7,415 nucleotides of DNA from an uncultured Johnsonella sp. (GTDB taxonomy: Bacteria; Bacillota; Clostridia; Lachnospirales; Lachnospiraceae), in contig CAAFUL010000070.1 of the NCBI GenBank assembly GCA_900766185.1, forward strand, positions 1 through 7,415, read 5' to 3'. The position numbers and the translations under genes are program-made. Below, piece after piece: positions 1 through 5,966 of the stretch. The notes under the pieces were generated by a model, which saw nothing but the letters and a program-made list of their open reading frames with translations, made no database searches and was not told the origin of the DNA. Every line of letters begins with the position of its first letter. The first letter of the stretch is position 1.

Positions 1-5
1 TATAT

Positions 6-215
6 GTGTGCCTACACCTCTCCCCTTCCGCCGGTACCTTAGTCACATAAACCGTTAAACTATCTTGCCGAGGACAATCTGAGACCGCCGGTACTTGCTT
101 TATCAAGCCGTTAGGCGAAGATAAAGCTTAGTACCGCTGCGAGACTTTAGTTAAGAGAGCGTGTCCAAGGCAAGATATGTTTGTAACGGTTTATGTGATA
201 GACAAACCATCATTG
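6..215 (+). repeat. Palindromic dispersed repeat, left copy
   Basis: This segment matches the reverse complement of 7193-7398 at roughly 90% by eye. It has three parts: an outer flank (6-43), a palindromic core (44-197) and an inner flank (198-215). The core starts CACATAAACCGTTA and ends TAACGGTTTATGTG, a perfect 14-bp terminal pairing. Inside, GCTTTATC (97-104) pairs with GATAAAGC (120-127), GTAC (91-94) pairs with GTAC (131-134), and the tip is GCC-GTTA-GGC (107-116). The 3' arm is about 20 nt longer than the 5' arm, which leaves a bulge near 141-160. CCGCCGGTAC occurs twice (28-37 and 85-94). I see no convincing reading frame. It resembles a MITE- or ERIC-like intergenic element, but I do not recognise a named family. 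Confidence 0.85.
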
Positions 216-519
216 AATAAATTCCTCACCCGATTGCTTTATAGCCCCTGATAAGCTATACTAATGGCTGTTATGTTTATTTGAACAAAAAATTTGATTA
301 AATTCATTAGAGTTTGGGTTAAGGCTGCAATATTTTGCTGTGTCTTAAAACTGTAACTTTAAAAAGGTAAGAAGATTATGCAAGTACTAAAGTCAGCTAA
401 TACGACAAAGTACTAAAAAGCAGCAGGGAATGATGATAAATAAAGTCTTTTCTTTATGAATATCGTGATATAGATAGTTTCACCCGACTCTAATAAAAGT
501 GTAAATTTTTGGAGAACTT
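216..519. other. Gene-free leader region upstream of the ABC-F gene
   Basis: About 300 bp with no supportable gene on either strand. It holds a small dyad TATAGC (240-245) / GCTATA (255-260). It also holds an AT-rich hairpin in which ATAAAG (440-445) pairs with CTTTAT (452-457), extended by GATA (435-438) with TATC (461-464). A 12-codon open frame, MQVLKSANTTKY (378-416), follows a weak AAAGG and could be a leader peptide or chance. I found no convincing -35/-10 pair. The ABC-F ribosome-binding site GGAG (511-514) lies at the right end. Confidence 0.5.
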
Positions 520-2073
520 ATGAGTATATTAAATGTTGAAAAACTAAGCCATGGCTTTGGAGACAGAGCTATATTTAATGATGTGTCATTCAGACTTCTT
601 AAAGGTGAGCATATAGGTCTTATAGGGGCTAACGGAGAGGGAAAGTCCACATTTATGAGCATAGTAACCGGCAAACTAAAACCTGATGAAGGCAAGGTTG
701 AGTGGGCTAAAAATGTAAGAGTGGGCTATCTTGACCAGCATGCAGAGTTAAAAAAGGGCATGAGCATAAAAGATGTGTTAAAGCAAGCCTTTGACTTTCT
801 TTTTGAGATGGAAGCAAATATGAATTCGATGTATGAGCAGATGGCAGATGCCGATGAATCTCAGATAGAAACTCTTATGGAAGAGGTCGGAACTATACAG
901 GATCTTTTGATGGCTCATGATTTTTACACCATAGATGCCAAGATTGACGAGATAGCAAGGGCTTTTAATCTGGACGAACTTGGACTTGACAAAGATGTAA
1001 CACAGCTTTCAGGAGGTCAAAGAACAAGGATCTGCATGGCGAAACTTTTACTTGAGAAGCCTGATATACTGTTACTTGACGAGCCTACCAACTACCTTGA
1101 CGAGCATCATATAGAATGGCTTAGGAGATATCTACAGGAATATGAGAATGCCTTTGTGCTTATATCACATGATATGGAATTTTTAGACAGTGTTATAAAT
1201 ATTATTTACCACATGGAAAACCAAAAGCTGGACAGATATGTAGGCTCATACCAGAAGTTCCTTGAAGTGTATGAAATGAAAAAATCACAACTTGAAGCCG
1301 CATACAAAAAACAGCAGCAGGAAATTGCAGACTTAACAGACTTTGTGGCAAGAAATAAGGCAAGAGTAGCCACCAGAAATATGGCTATGTCAAGGCAGAA
1401 AAAACTTGATAAAATGGAAGTTATAGAACTAGCCAGAGAAAAACCTAAGCCTGAATTTTTATTCAAAGAAGCCAGAACAGCGGGAAAACTTATCTTTGAA
1501 ACTAAAGATTTGGTAATAGGCTATGATGAAGCACTGTCAAGACCTATAAATATGACTATGGAGCGTGGAGAAAAGATAGTTTTATACGGAGCTAACGGTA
1601 TAGGAAAGACCACCTTATTAAAAAGTATTTTGGGACTTTGCCCTTCCTTATCGGGAAGCGTTAGTTTAGGGGATTATCTTAGTATAGGTTATTTTGAGCA
1701 GGAGATGACAGAGGATAACCCCAACACCTGTATAGAAGAAATATGGAAGGAATTCCCTTCATTTAATCAATATGAAGTGCGTTCCGCACTTGCCAAATGC
1801 GGACTTACCACAAAGCATATAGAAAGTAAAGTAAAGGTACTTAGCGGAGGTGAGCAGGCTAAGGTAAGGCTTTGTAAGCTTATTAACAGAGAAAGCAATG
1901 TACTTTTGCTTGATGAGCCTACCAATCACCTTGATATAGATGCCAAGGCTGAACTTAAAAGAGCCCTTAAGGACTATAAAGGCTCTATACTGTTGATCTG
2001 CCATGAGGCTGCATTTTATGAAGATATAGTAAGTAAAAAAATAGACTGCAGTGAATGGGCACTTAGAGCCTAA
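520..2073 (+). CDS. ABC-F family ATPase (ribosome-associated translation factor, YfmM-like)
   Basis: A 517-residue soluble protein with two ABC ATPase domains and no membrane segment, which is the ABC-F architecture. Domain 1 has Walker A GANGEGKST (36-44), signature LSGGQ (163-167), Walker B LLLDEPTN (184-191) and H217. Domain 2 has Walker A GANGIGKTT (357-365), signature LSGGEQ (441-446), Walker B LLLDEPTNHLD (462-472) and H495. Between them, about 236-320, lies a basic, helical linker with RNKARVATRNMAMSRQKK, which in this family reaches the P-site tRNA on the ribosome. Both Walker B glutamates are intact. GGAG sits 5 nt before the ATG. From memory, it most resembles Bacillus YfmM, so a housekeeping role in relieving stalled ribosomes is more likely than dedicated drug resistance. 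That role is inference. The second switch region reads ICHE instead of the usual SHD/SHE. Confidence 0.93.
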   Translation: MSILNVEKLSHGFGDRAIFNDVSFRLLKGEHIGLIGANGEGKSTFMSIVTGKLKPDEGKVEWAKNVRVGYLDQHAELKKGMSIKDVLKQAFDFLFEMEANMNSMYEQMADADESQIETLMEEVGTIQDLLMAHDFYTIDAKIDEIARAFNLDELGLDKDVTQLSGGQRTRICMAKLLLEKPDILLLDEPTNYLDEHHIEWLRRYLQEYENAFVLISHDMEFLDSVINIIYHMENQKLDRYVGSYQKFLEVYEMKKSQLEAAYKKQQQEIADLTDFVARNKARVATRNMAMSRQKKLDKMEVIELAREKPKPEFLFKEARTAGKLIFETKDLVIGYDEALSRPINMTMERGEKIVLYGANGIGKTTLLKSILGLCPSLSGSVSLGDYLSIGYFEQEMTEDNPNTCIEEIWKEFPSFNQYEVRSALAKCGLTTKHIESKVKVLSGGEQAKVRLCKLINRESNVLLLDEPTNHLDIDAKAELKRALKDYKGSILLICHEAAFYEDIVSKKIDCSEWALRA

Positions 2074-2086
2074 GCATACTTATTTA

Positions 2087-2110
2087 AGAAACGATGCACT
2101 AGCATCTTCT
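2087..2110. terminator. Possible bidirectional terminator between convergent genes
   Basis: GATGC (2093-2097) pairs with GCATC (2102-2106) around a 4-nt loop, and AGAA (2087-2090) pairs with TTCT (2107-2110) across a 2-nt bulge. It lies between the ABC-F stop and the aroK stop and overlaps the last aroK codons. Neither strand carries a good T-run, so efficient termination is uncertain. Confidence 0.35.
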
Positions 2111-2614
2111 TTGGTGTATTTTTATGATGTCTTTTACACATTGTGAAAAATACTTATTATATACCATATAATCGGAAGCAAAGATATATTTGTCAAGACG
2201 CTTGTCATAAAGCTCTTTGAGTTCTTCTTGTGTTTTTTGTGTTGCAAGCGGTCTTGTTTTATCTTTTATAAGGCTTTGATATATATCATCAAACTCTCTT
2301 TTTATATGTATTATAGTGCCAGCTTCTTTTAAAACTTTCACATTTCTATCAAAGGTAAGCATACCGCCTCCGGTGGATATGATAGTGTTGTTAAAATCTT
2401 TAAGCTTATTGGCAGTATCAAATTCCAAATCCCTAAAATAATCTTCACCGTATTTATCAAATATCTCAGAAATACTCATTTTGCTTTCTTTAACTATAAG
2501 TTCATCGGTATCTATGTATGGATAAGCAAGTTCTTTTGATAAAGCCTTGGCTACAGAGGTTTTGCCTGAAGCCATAAAACCGCACAGTATGATGTTTGTC
2601 TTTTCTTTATTCAT
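2099..2614 (-). CDS. aroK: Shikimate kinase
   Basis: A 171-residue cytoplasmic enzyme that phosphorylates shikimate to shikimate 3-phosphate with ATP, the fifth step of the shikimate pathway to chorismate and the aromatic amino acids. The Walker A/P-loop is GFMASGKTS (12-20). The shikimate- and magnesium-binding DTD motif is at 35-37, the substrate arginine is R61 in YFRDLE, and the GGG loop is at 82-84. The lid arginine is R121 in TRPL, and R139...Y143 matches the nucleotide-binding RxxxY. Length and motif order are normal for AroK/AroL. The ATG is preceded on the minus strand by AAGGAC (2625-2630) at 10 nt. It stands alone here, convergent with the ABC-F gene and divergent from metN, not in an aro operon. 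Confidence 0.95.
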   Translation of the reverse strand: MNKEKTNIILCGFMASGKTSVAKALSKELAYPYIDTDELIVKESKMSISEIFDKYGEDYFRDLEFDTANKLKDFNNTIISTGGGMLTFDRNVKVLKEAGTIIHIKREFDDIYQSLIKDKTRPLATQKTQEELKELYDKRLDKYIFASDYMVYNKYFSQCVKDIIKIHQRRC

Positions 2615-2663
2615 TGCATATAAAGTCCTTGTATTTTATAATAATCAATTATCATATAAAATC

Positions 2664-2691
2664 ATAATAAATACTATTATTAAAAAGTCTA
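2664..2691 (-). promoter_or_regulatory. Possible aroK promoter
   Basis: Read on the minus strand, TAGACT (2691-2686) is followed by a 16-nt spacer and TATTAT (2669-2664). The implied start would give a leader of roughly 40 nt to the aroK ATG. The region is so AT-rich that a chance match is quite possible. Confidence 0.3.
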
Positions 2692-2765
2692 ATAATAGTC
2701 TATTTGTAAAGTCAATAATACAGCTATTAACTCGATATAGGCAAGAGATATAAGTTTTTTTGGTT

Positions 2766-2806
2766 ATAACGAAGTAAGAAATGTAATATTAAGTCCTTAC
2801 TGTTAT
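2766..2806. promoter_or_regulatory. Dyad in the aroK-metN intergenic region
   Basis: ATAAC (2766-2770) pairs with GTTAT (2802-2806), and AGTAAG (2773-2778) pairs with CTTACT (2796-2801). The arms total 11 bp with a 2-nt bulge and a 17-nt loop. It lies just upstream of the metN promoter, so it could be a protein-binding site or the stem of an upstream transcript. There is no T-run. Confidence 0.3.
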
Positions 2807-2833
2807 TTAAATTTACGAAAGTGTAATAAGTAT

Positions 2834-2867
2834 TTGACTTTGAAAATTAGCTGTGCTAATATACAGC
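2834..2867 (+). promoter_or_regulatory. metN promoter with overlapping dyad operator
   Basis: The -35 box TTGACT (2834-2839) and -10 box TAATAT (2857-2862) are separated by exactly 17 nt, the best sigma-A-type promoter in the window. A perfect inverted repeat, GCTGT (2850-2854) / ACAGC (2863-2867), brackets the -10 box, a natural position for a repressor. A related block lies upstream of metQ. The expected start near 2869 leaves a leader of only about 43 nt, too short for a SAM riboswitch or T-box. Confidence 0.7.
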
Positions 2868-2880
2868 AATAACCAATAAA

Positions 2881-2900
2881 CCCTACAGGTATAAAGGGGA
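2881..2900 (+). promoter_or_regulatory. metN ribosome-binding site with possible masking stem
   Basis: AAGGGGA (2894-2900) is the likely Shine-Dalgarno sequence, 12 nt from the ATG, which is longer than usual. CCCT (2881-2884) can pair with AGGG (2895-2898), so a short stem could partly mask it. The stem is only 4 bp. Confidence 0.35.
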
Positions 2901-2912
2901 TATAGAGAAAAT

Positions 2913-3959
2913 ATGATAAAAATAGAAAATGTATCCAAGGATTTTAATATAAAAAAGAGTATAGTTCATGCTGTCGATGATGTCAGTTTAGAGATAGCCG
3001 ATAAGGAAATCTACGGTATCATAGGTTTTTCAGGGGCGGGTAAGTCTACTTTGGTCAGATGTATCAACCTTTTAGAAAGACCTACAAGCGGTAAAGTATT
3101 TGTCTCAGGAAAGGAAATAACCGCACTTTCTGCTAAGGAACTTAGGGCTGCAAGGAAAAAAATAGGCATGATATTCCAGCATTTTAACCTGATGCCTTCA
3201 AGAACGGTGGCGGACAATGTAGCCTATCCGCTCTATGGCAGCGGACTCAGTAAGGAAGAGATCGGGGAAAGGGTAGGTAAGCTTCTTTCATTGGTAGATA
3301 TTGCAGACAAGGCTAAGGCTTACCCTTCTCAATTATCGGGAGGGCAAAAACAAAGAGTAGCTATAGCAAGAGCCTTGGCTAACGATCCCGATGTACTGCT
3401 TTGTGATGAAGCAACCAGTGCCCTTGACCCTCAGACTACAAAATCTATACTGGCACTTTTGAAAAAACTTAATAACACGCTGGGGCTTACAATAGTAATT
3501 ATCACCCATGAGATGGCTGTAGTCAAGGAAGTATGTGATAAGGTGGCAGTGATGGAAAACGGTAAGGTCGTGGAAAGCGGCAGCGTATTTTCTATATTTG
3601 CCAATCCCAAAGAAGCTGTTACAAGAGACTTTATACGAACAACTTCGAATTTACACAAGATAGACGATTTGATAAACGACCATGCAAATGTTGTAGCACT
3701 AAAGCCGGGAGAGCTTATAGTAAGGCTTTCCTATGTAGAGAGCAATACTTCGGAGCCTTTGATATCTACTGTTTCAAGAAAGTTTAACATAGATGTCAAT
3801 ATAATATATGCGGATGTTGAGATTATAAAAGACGCTCCTATAGGAGGAACGGTAGCTATAATAAACGGAAAAAGAGAAGATATTTCAGAGGCGGTGCTTT
3901 ATTTATTAGACAAAAATGTTCATGTGGAGGTACTTAAAGATGCAAGAATTTCTAACTAA
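2913..3959 (+). CDS. metN: Methionine ABC transporter ATP-binding protein MetN
   Basis: A 348-residue ATPase of the MetNIQ importer, acting at the inner face of the membrane to drive uptake of L- or D-methionine. Walker A is GFSGAGKST (38-46), the Q-loop glutamine is Q89 in IFQHFNLM, the signature is LSGGQ (141-145), Walker B is VLLCDEAT (161-168) and the switch histidine is H199. After the ATPase core, about residues 265-341 form the NIL domain. In E. coli MetN this domain binds methionine and shuts transport down when internal methionine is high. Full length and uninterrupted. It is the first gene of a metN-metI unit and its last codons overlap the metI start, indicating translational coupling. 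The sequence fits MetN, with its NIL domain, better than a polar amino acid ATPase. Confidence 0.95.
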   Translation: MIKIENVSKDFNIKKSIVHAVDDVSLEIADKEIYGIIGFSGAGKSTLVRCINLLERPTSGKVFVSGKEITALSAKELRAARKKIGMIFQHFNLMPSRTVADNVAYPLYGSGLSKEEIGERVGKLLSLVDIADKAKAYPSQLSGGQKQRVAIARALANDPDVLLCDEATSALDPQTTKSILALLKKLNNTLGLTIVIITHEMAVVKEVCDKVAVMENGKVVESGSVFSIFANPKEAVTRDFIRTTSNLHKIDDLINDHANVVALKPGELIVRLSYVESNTSEPLISTVSRKFNIDVNIIYADVEIIKDAPIGGTVAIINGKREDISEAVLYLLDKNVHVEVLKDARISN

Positions 3960-4620
3960 TGTTCTTCCGAATGTTATGTCAAAACCAAATGACCTTTATA
4001 TAAGTTTTTCACAAACTATCTATATGATGTTTATTTCCGGACTTATATCATTTGTATTCGGTATTATATTTGGAGTAATACTTATAGTTACCTCACCTTC
4101 GGGCATACTCAAAAACAGGTTTATATATACCCTGCTTGGGGGGCTTGTAAATATATTCAGATCCATACCCTTTGTAATACTGCTTGCGGCACTTATCCCA
4201 TTTACCAGAATTATAATGGGAAGTGCGATAGGAACAAAAGGAGCTTTAGTACCTTTGGTATTCGGAACCGTACCGTTTTTTACAAGACAGATAGAAAGTG
4301 CTCTGGCAGAGGTTGATAAGGGATTGATAGAAGCCGCTGAAAGTATGGGTTCATCTCCTTTGGAAATTATTTTCAGGGTGTACTTAAGGGAAAGCCTTCC
4401 GGGTATAATCAGAGGTACGCAGATCACATTTATAAGTCTTATAGGACTTACCGCCATGGCAGGTGCTATAGGCGGAGGCGGACTCGGAGACTATGCCATA
4501 CGCTACGGTCATCAAAGAGGGCAAACTGATGTAACCTATGTTACGGTTTTTATTATACTTATTATGGTAAGCTTTATACAAAGCATGGGAACTTTTTTTA
4601 TTAAAAAGACTACGCATTAG
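3940..4620 (+). CDS. metI: Methionine ABC transporter permease MetI
   Basis: Integral membrane permease of MetNIQ, 226 residues from the chosen start. I prefer ATG 3940 (MQEFLTNVLP) to the in-frame ATG at 3916, because GGAGG (3926-3930) lies 9 nt before it and the length then fits the family. Hydrophobic segments appear near 22-51, 63-90, 101-116, 160-180 and 198-221, consistent with the five-helix MetI fold. The EAA loop that docks on MetN is EAAESMGSSPLEII (131-144), followed by LPGI (153-156). The glycine-rich GAIGGGGLGDYAIRYG (175-190) is typical of the family. The start overlaps the metN end by 20 nt, so the two subunits are probably made together. Confidence 0.94.
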   Translation: MQEFLTNVLPNVMSKPNDLYISFSQTIYMMFISGLISFVFGIIFGVILIVTSPSGILKNRFIYTLLGGLVNIFRSIPFVILLAALIPFTRIIMGSAIGTKGALVPLVFGTVPFFTRQIESALAEVDKGLIEAAESMGSSPLEIIFRVYLRESLPGIIRGTQITFISLIGLTAMAGAIGGGGLGDYAIRYGHQRGQTDVTYVTVFIILIMVSFIQSMGTFFIKKTTH

Positions 4621-4630
4621 TGTAATGTAT

Positions 4631-4665
4631 TGTTGATATATAACCTTATTACTACTTTATCAACA
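4631..4665 (+). terminator. Hairpin after metI, possible weak terminator
   Basis: TGTTGATA (4631-4638) and TATCAACA (4658-4665) form a perfect 8-bp stem around a 19-nt loop, 11 nt after the metI stop. No T-run follows, so it may attenuate transcription, protect the metNI mRNA 3' end or bind a protein, not act as a classical terminator. Confidence 0.35.
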
Positions 4666-4715
4666 GATTGTAATATAAATATAATAAAGAAATTTAAAAG
4701 TTACTCTACTATTTC

Positions 4716-4734
4716 TGATATTAATTAAATATCA
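4716..4734. promoter_or_regulatory. Perfect 7-bp dyad upstream of metQ
   Basis: TGATATT (4716-4722) and AATATCA (4728-4734) are perfect inverted repeats with a 5-bp AT centre, 23 bp upstream of the proposed metQ -35 box. The size suits a dimeric DNA-binding protein, but in such AT-rich DNA chance is a real alternative. Confidence 0.3.
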
Positions 4735-4756
4735 ATGATACACTAGCTTTAATTTA

Positions 4757-4790
4757 TTAACTTTGTAAATCATCTGTTTGTTACATACAG
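4757..4790 (+). promoter_or_regulatory. Probable metQ promoter, related to the metN promoter
   Basis: TTAACT (4757-4762), an 18-nt spacer and TTACAT (4781-4786) align with the metN promoter. Over the first 21 positions from the -35 box, 17 are identical. CTGT (4774-4777) and ACAG (4787-4790) bracket the -10 box as in metN, with 9 bp between them instead of 8. The implied leader is about 47 nt. GGGAGG (4826-4831) then serves metQ. Confidence 0.5.
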
Positions 4791-4839
4791 TAAGAAACAG
4801 CTATTTAAATAAATATATTTATTTTGGGAGGAAATATTA

Positions 4840-5745
4840 ATGAGAAAATTTTTTAATACAGTAGCGGCAGGCTTATTACTTACACTGGCACTTACCGCTT
4901 GTGCATCCAACAATAACGCAAGTAAAGAAGAAAGTACGACTGCTGAAAGCAGTGAAACAAAAAGCGAGGCGAGAAGTTCTGAAGAAGTAAAGAGTGAGGC
5001 AGGTCAGGGCGAAGAAGTTGTGATTAAACTCGGAGTCGTAGGCGAGAACAACGAGCAGTGGGATCCTGTTATAGAAAAGCTTGCAAAAGATAATATAAAG
5101 CTTGAGCTTGTAAAGTTTGCCGATTATTCATTACCTAATCGTGCATTAAATGATGGAGAAATAGATCTTAATGCTTTCCAGCATTATGCATATCTTAATA
5201 AGGATGTGGAAAGCAACGGATATAAGATAGAAGCCATAGGTGAGACTTTAGTAGCGCCTCTTGGAGTATTTTCAAATAAGATCAAGGATCTGTCAGAGCT
5301 TAAGGACGGAGATACCATAGCTATACCTAATGATGCAACCAACGGAGGAAGAGCACTCAAGGTACTTGAAGCGGCAGGAGTTATCAAGGTGAATCCGGCA
5401 GCAGGTTACACACCTACATTAAACGATATAACTGAAAATCCTAAGAACATTAAGTTTGAGGAAGTAGAGGCTGCTAATACTGCAAGTTTACTTCCGGATG
5501 TGGCAGCTGCACTTATTAACGGCGGACACGCTATAGACAACGGATTAAATCCAAAAACCGATTCTATTTATTTAGAGAAGGTGGAAGGGGGAAGTGAAAA
5601 CCCTTATATCAATGTTATAGTTGCAAGAACTGAAGATAAGGACAATGCAAATTACAAGAAGGTAGTGGAGTATTTCCGTACACCTGAAGTTGCACAAAAG
5701 ATAGAGGAAGTATACAAGGGAGCATACTTGCCTACATGGAAATAA
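4840..5745 (+). CDS. metQ: Methionine-binding lipoprotein MetQ (NlpA family)
   Basis: A 301-residue substrate-binding lipoprotein of the MetNIQ importer, anchored to the outer face of the cytoplasmic membrane. The N-terminus is a type II signal peptide: MRKFF, a hydrophobic stretch, then lipobox LTAC with the lipidated cysteine at C21. Residues 22-58 are a Ser/Glu/Lys-rich tether. From about 60 the NlpA fold begins (VIKLGVVGENNEQWDPV). Conserved family segments are DLNAFQHYAYL (109-119), IAIPNDATNGGRAL (160-173) and NPYINVIVAR (254-263), which contribute to the methionine pocket. The protein ends normally at YLPTWK. GGAGG (4827-4831) lies 8 nt before the ATG. metQ follows metNI at 219 bp with its own probable promoter, which could allow it to be made in excess over the membrane subunits. 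Confidence 0.95.
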   Translation: MRKFFNTVAAGLLLTLALTACASNNNASKEESTTAESSETKSEARSSEEVKSEAGQGEEVVIKLGVVGENNEQWDPVIEKLAKDNIKLELVKFADYSLPNRALNDGEIDLNAFQHYAYLNKDVESNGYKIEAIGETLVAPLGVFSNKIKDLSELKDGDTIAIPNDATNGGRALKVLEAAGVIKVNPAAGYTPTLNDITENPKNIKFEEVEAANTASLLPDVAAALINGGHAIDNGLNPKTDSIYLEKVEGGSENPYINVIVARTEDKDNANYKKVVEYFRTPEVAQKIEEVYKGAYLPTWK

Positions 5746-5811
5746 ATTAAACTGATTAGTACTGCATCGGTATTGTGTCGTTCAATATAAAAATGTACTG
5801 ATATTATCAAT

Positions 5812-5847
5812 AATGGGGCTGTTACAGAACTTCTGTAAAGCTCCATT
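5812..5847 (+). terminator. Probable metQ terminator hairpin
   Basis: AATGGGGCT (5812-5820) pairs with AGCTCCATT (5839-5847) with one G-U. After a single bulged G, TTACAG (5822-5827) pairs with CTGTAA (5833-5838) around loop AACTT. The roughly 15-bp stem is the most stable hairpin between metQ and the next gene. The following T-run is short (ATTTGC), so some read-through is likely. Confidence 0.55.
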
Positions 5848-5900
5848 TGCATAAACAGAGCCGCTTTATATACAAAAGCTTTATATGTAACCTATTAACG

Positions 5901-5939
5901 GTTTAACAAATGCCGTAAAATCAAGGTTTTTTGTTAAAC
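5901..5939. promoter_or_regulatory. Perfect 10-bp inverted repeat upstream of the M20 gene
   Basis: GTTTAACAAA (5901-5910) and TTTGTTAAAC (5930-5939) are perfect complements, 19 nt apart, ending 27 nt before the M20 start codon. It could be an operator or a leader hairpin. I found no convincing -35/-10 pair here, so the gene may depend partly on read-through from metQ. Confidence 0.4.
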
Positions 5940-5966
5940 TTGCACTAAAAAGAATAGAGAGCCGAA

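Noticed and set aside
378..416. 12-codon frame as an attenuator leader peptide for the ABC-F gene
   Set aside because: Frames this short are expected by chance, it ends about 100 nt before the gene, and no clear terminator/antiterminator pair was seen. The ABC-F protein also looks like a housekeeping type, not an inducible resistance factor.
2547..2753. 68-codon plus-strand open frame
   Set aside because: Its first part is antisense to the 5' end of aroK and the rest is AT-rich intergenic DNA. No good ribosome-binding site or recognisable protein pattern.
3916..3939. Upstream ATG as the metI start (MFMWRYLK extension)
   Set aside because: The GGAGG at 3926-3930 lies inside this extension and is well placed only for the ATG at 3940, which also gives the usual MetI length.
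4020..4457. 145-codon minus-strand open frame inside metI
   Set aside because: Shadow of the metI reading frame; the plus-strand protein has clear permease motifs.
5896..5905. TAACGGTTTA matching the end of the flanking repeat, a possible third fragment
   Set aside because: Only 10 bases match and the surrounding bases do not extend the similarity, so chance is the simpler explanation.
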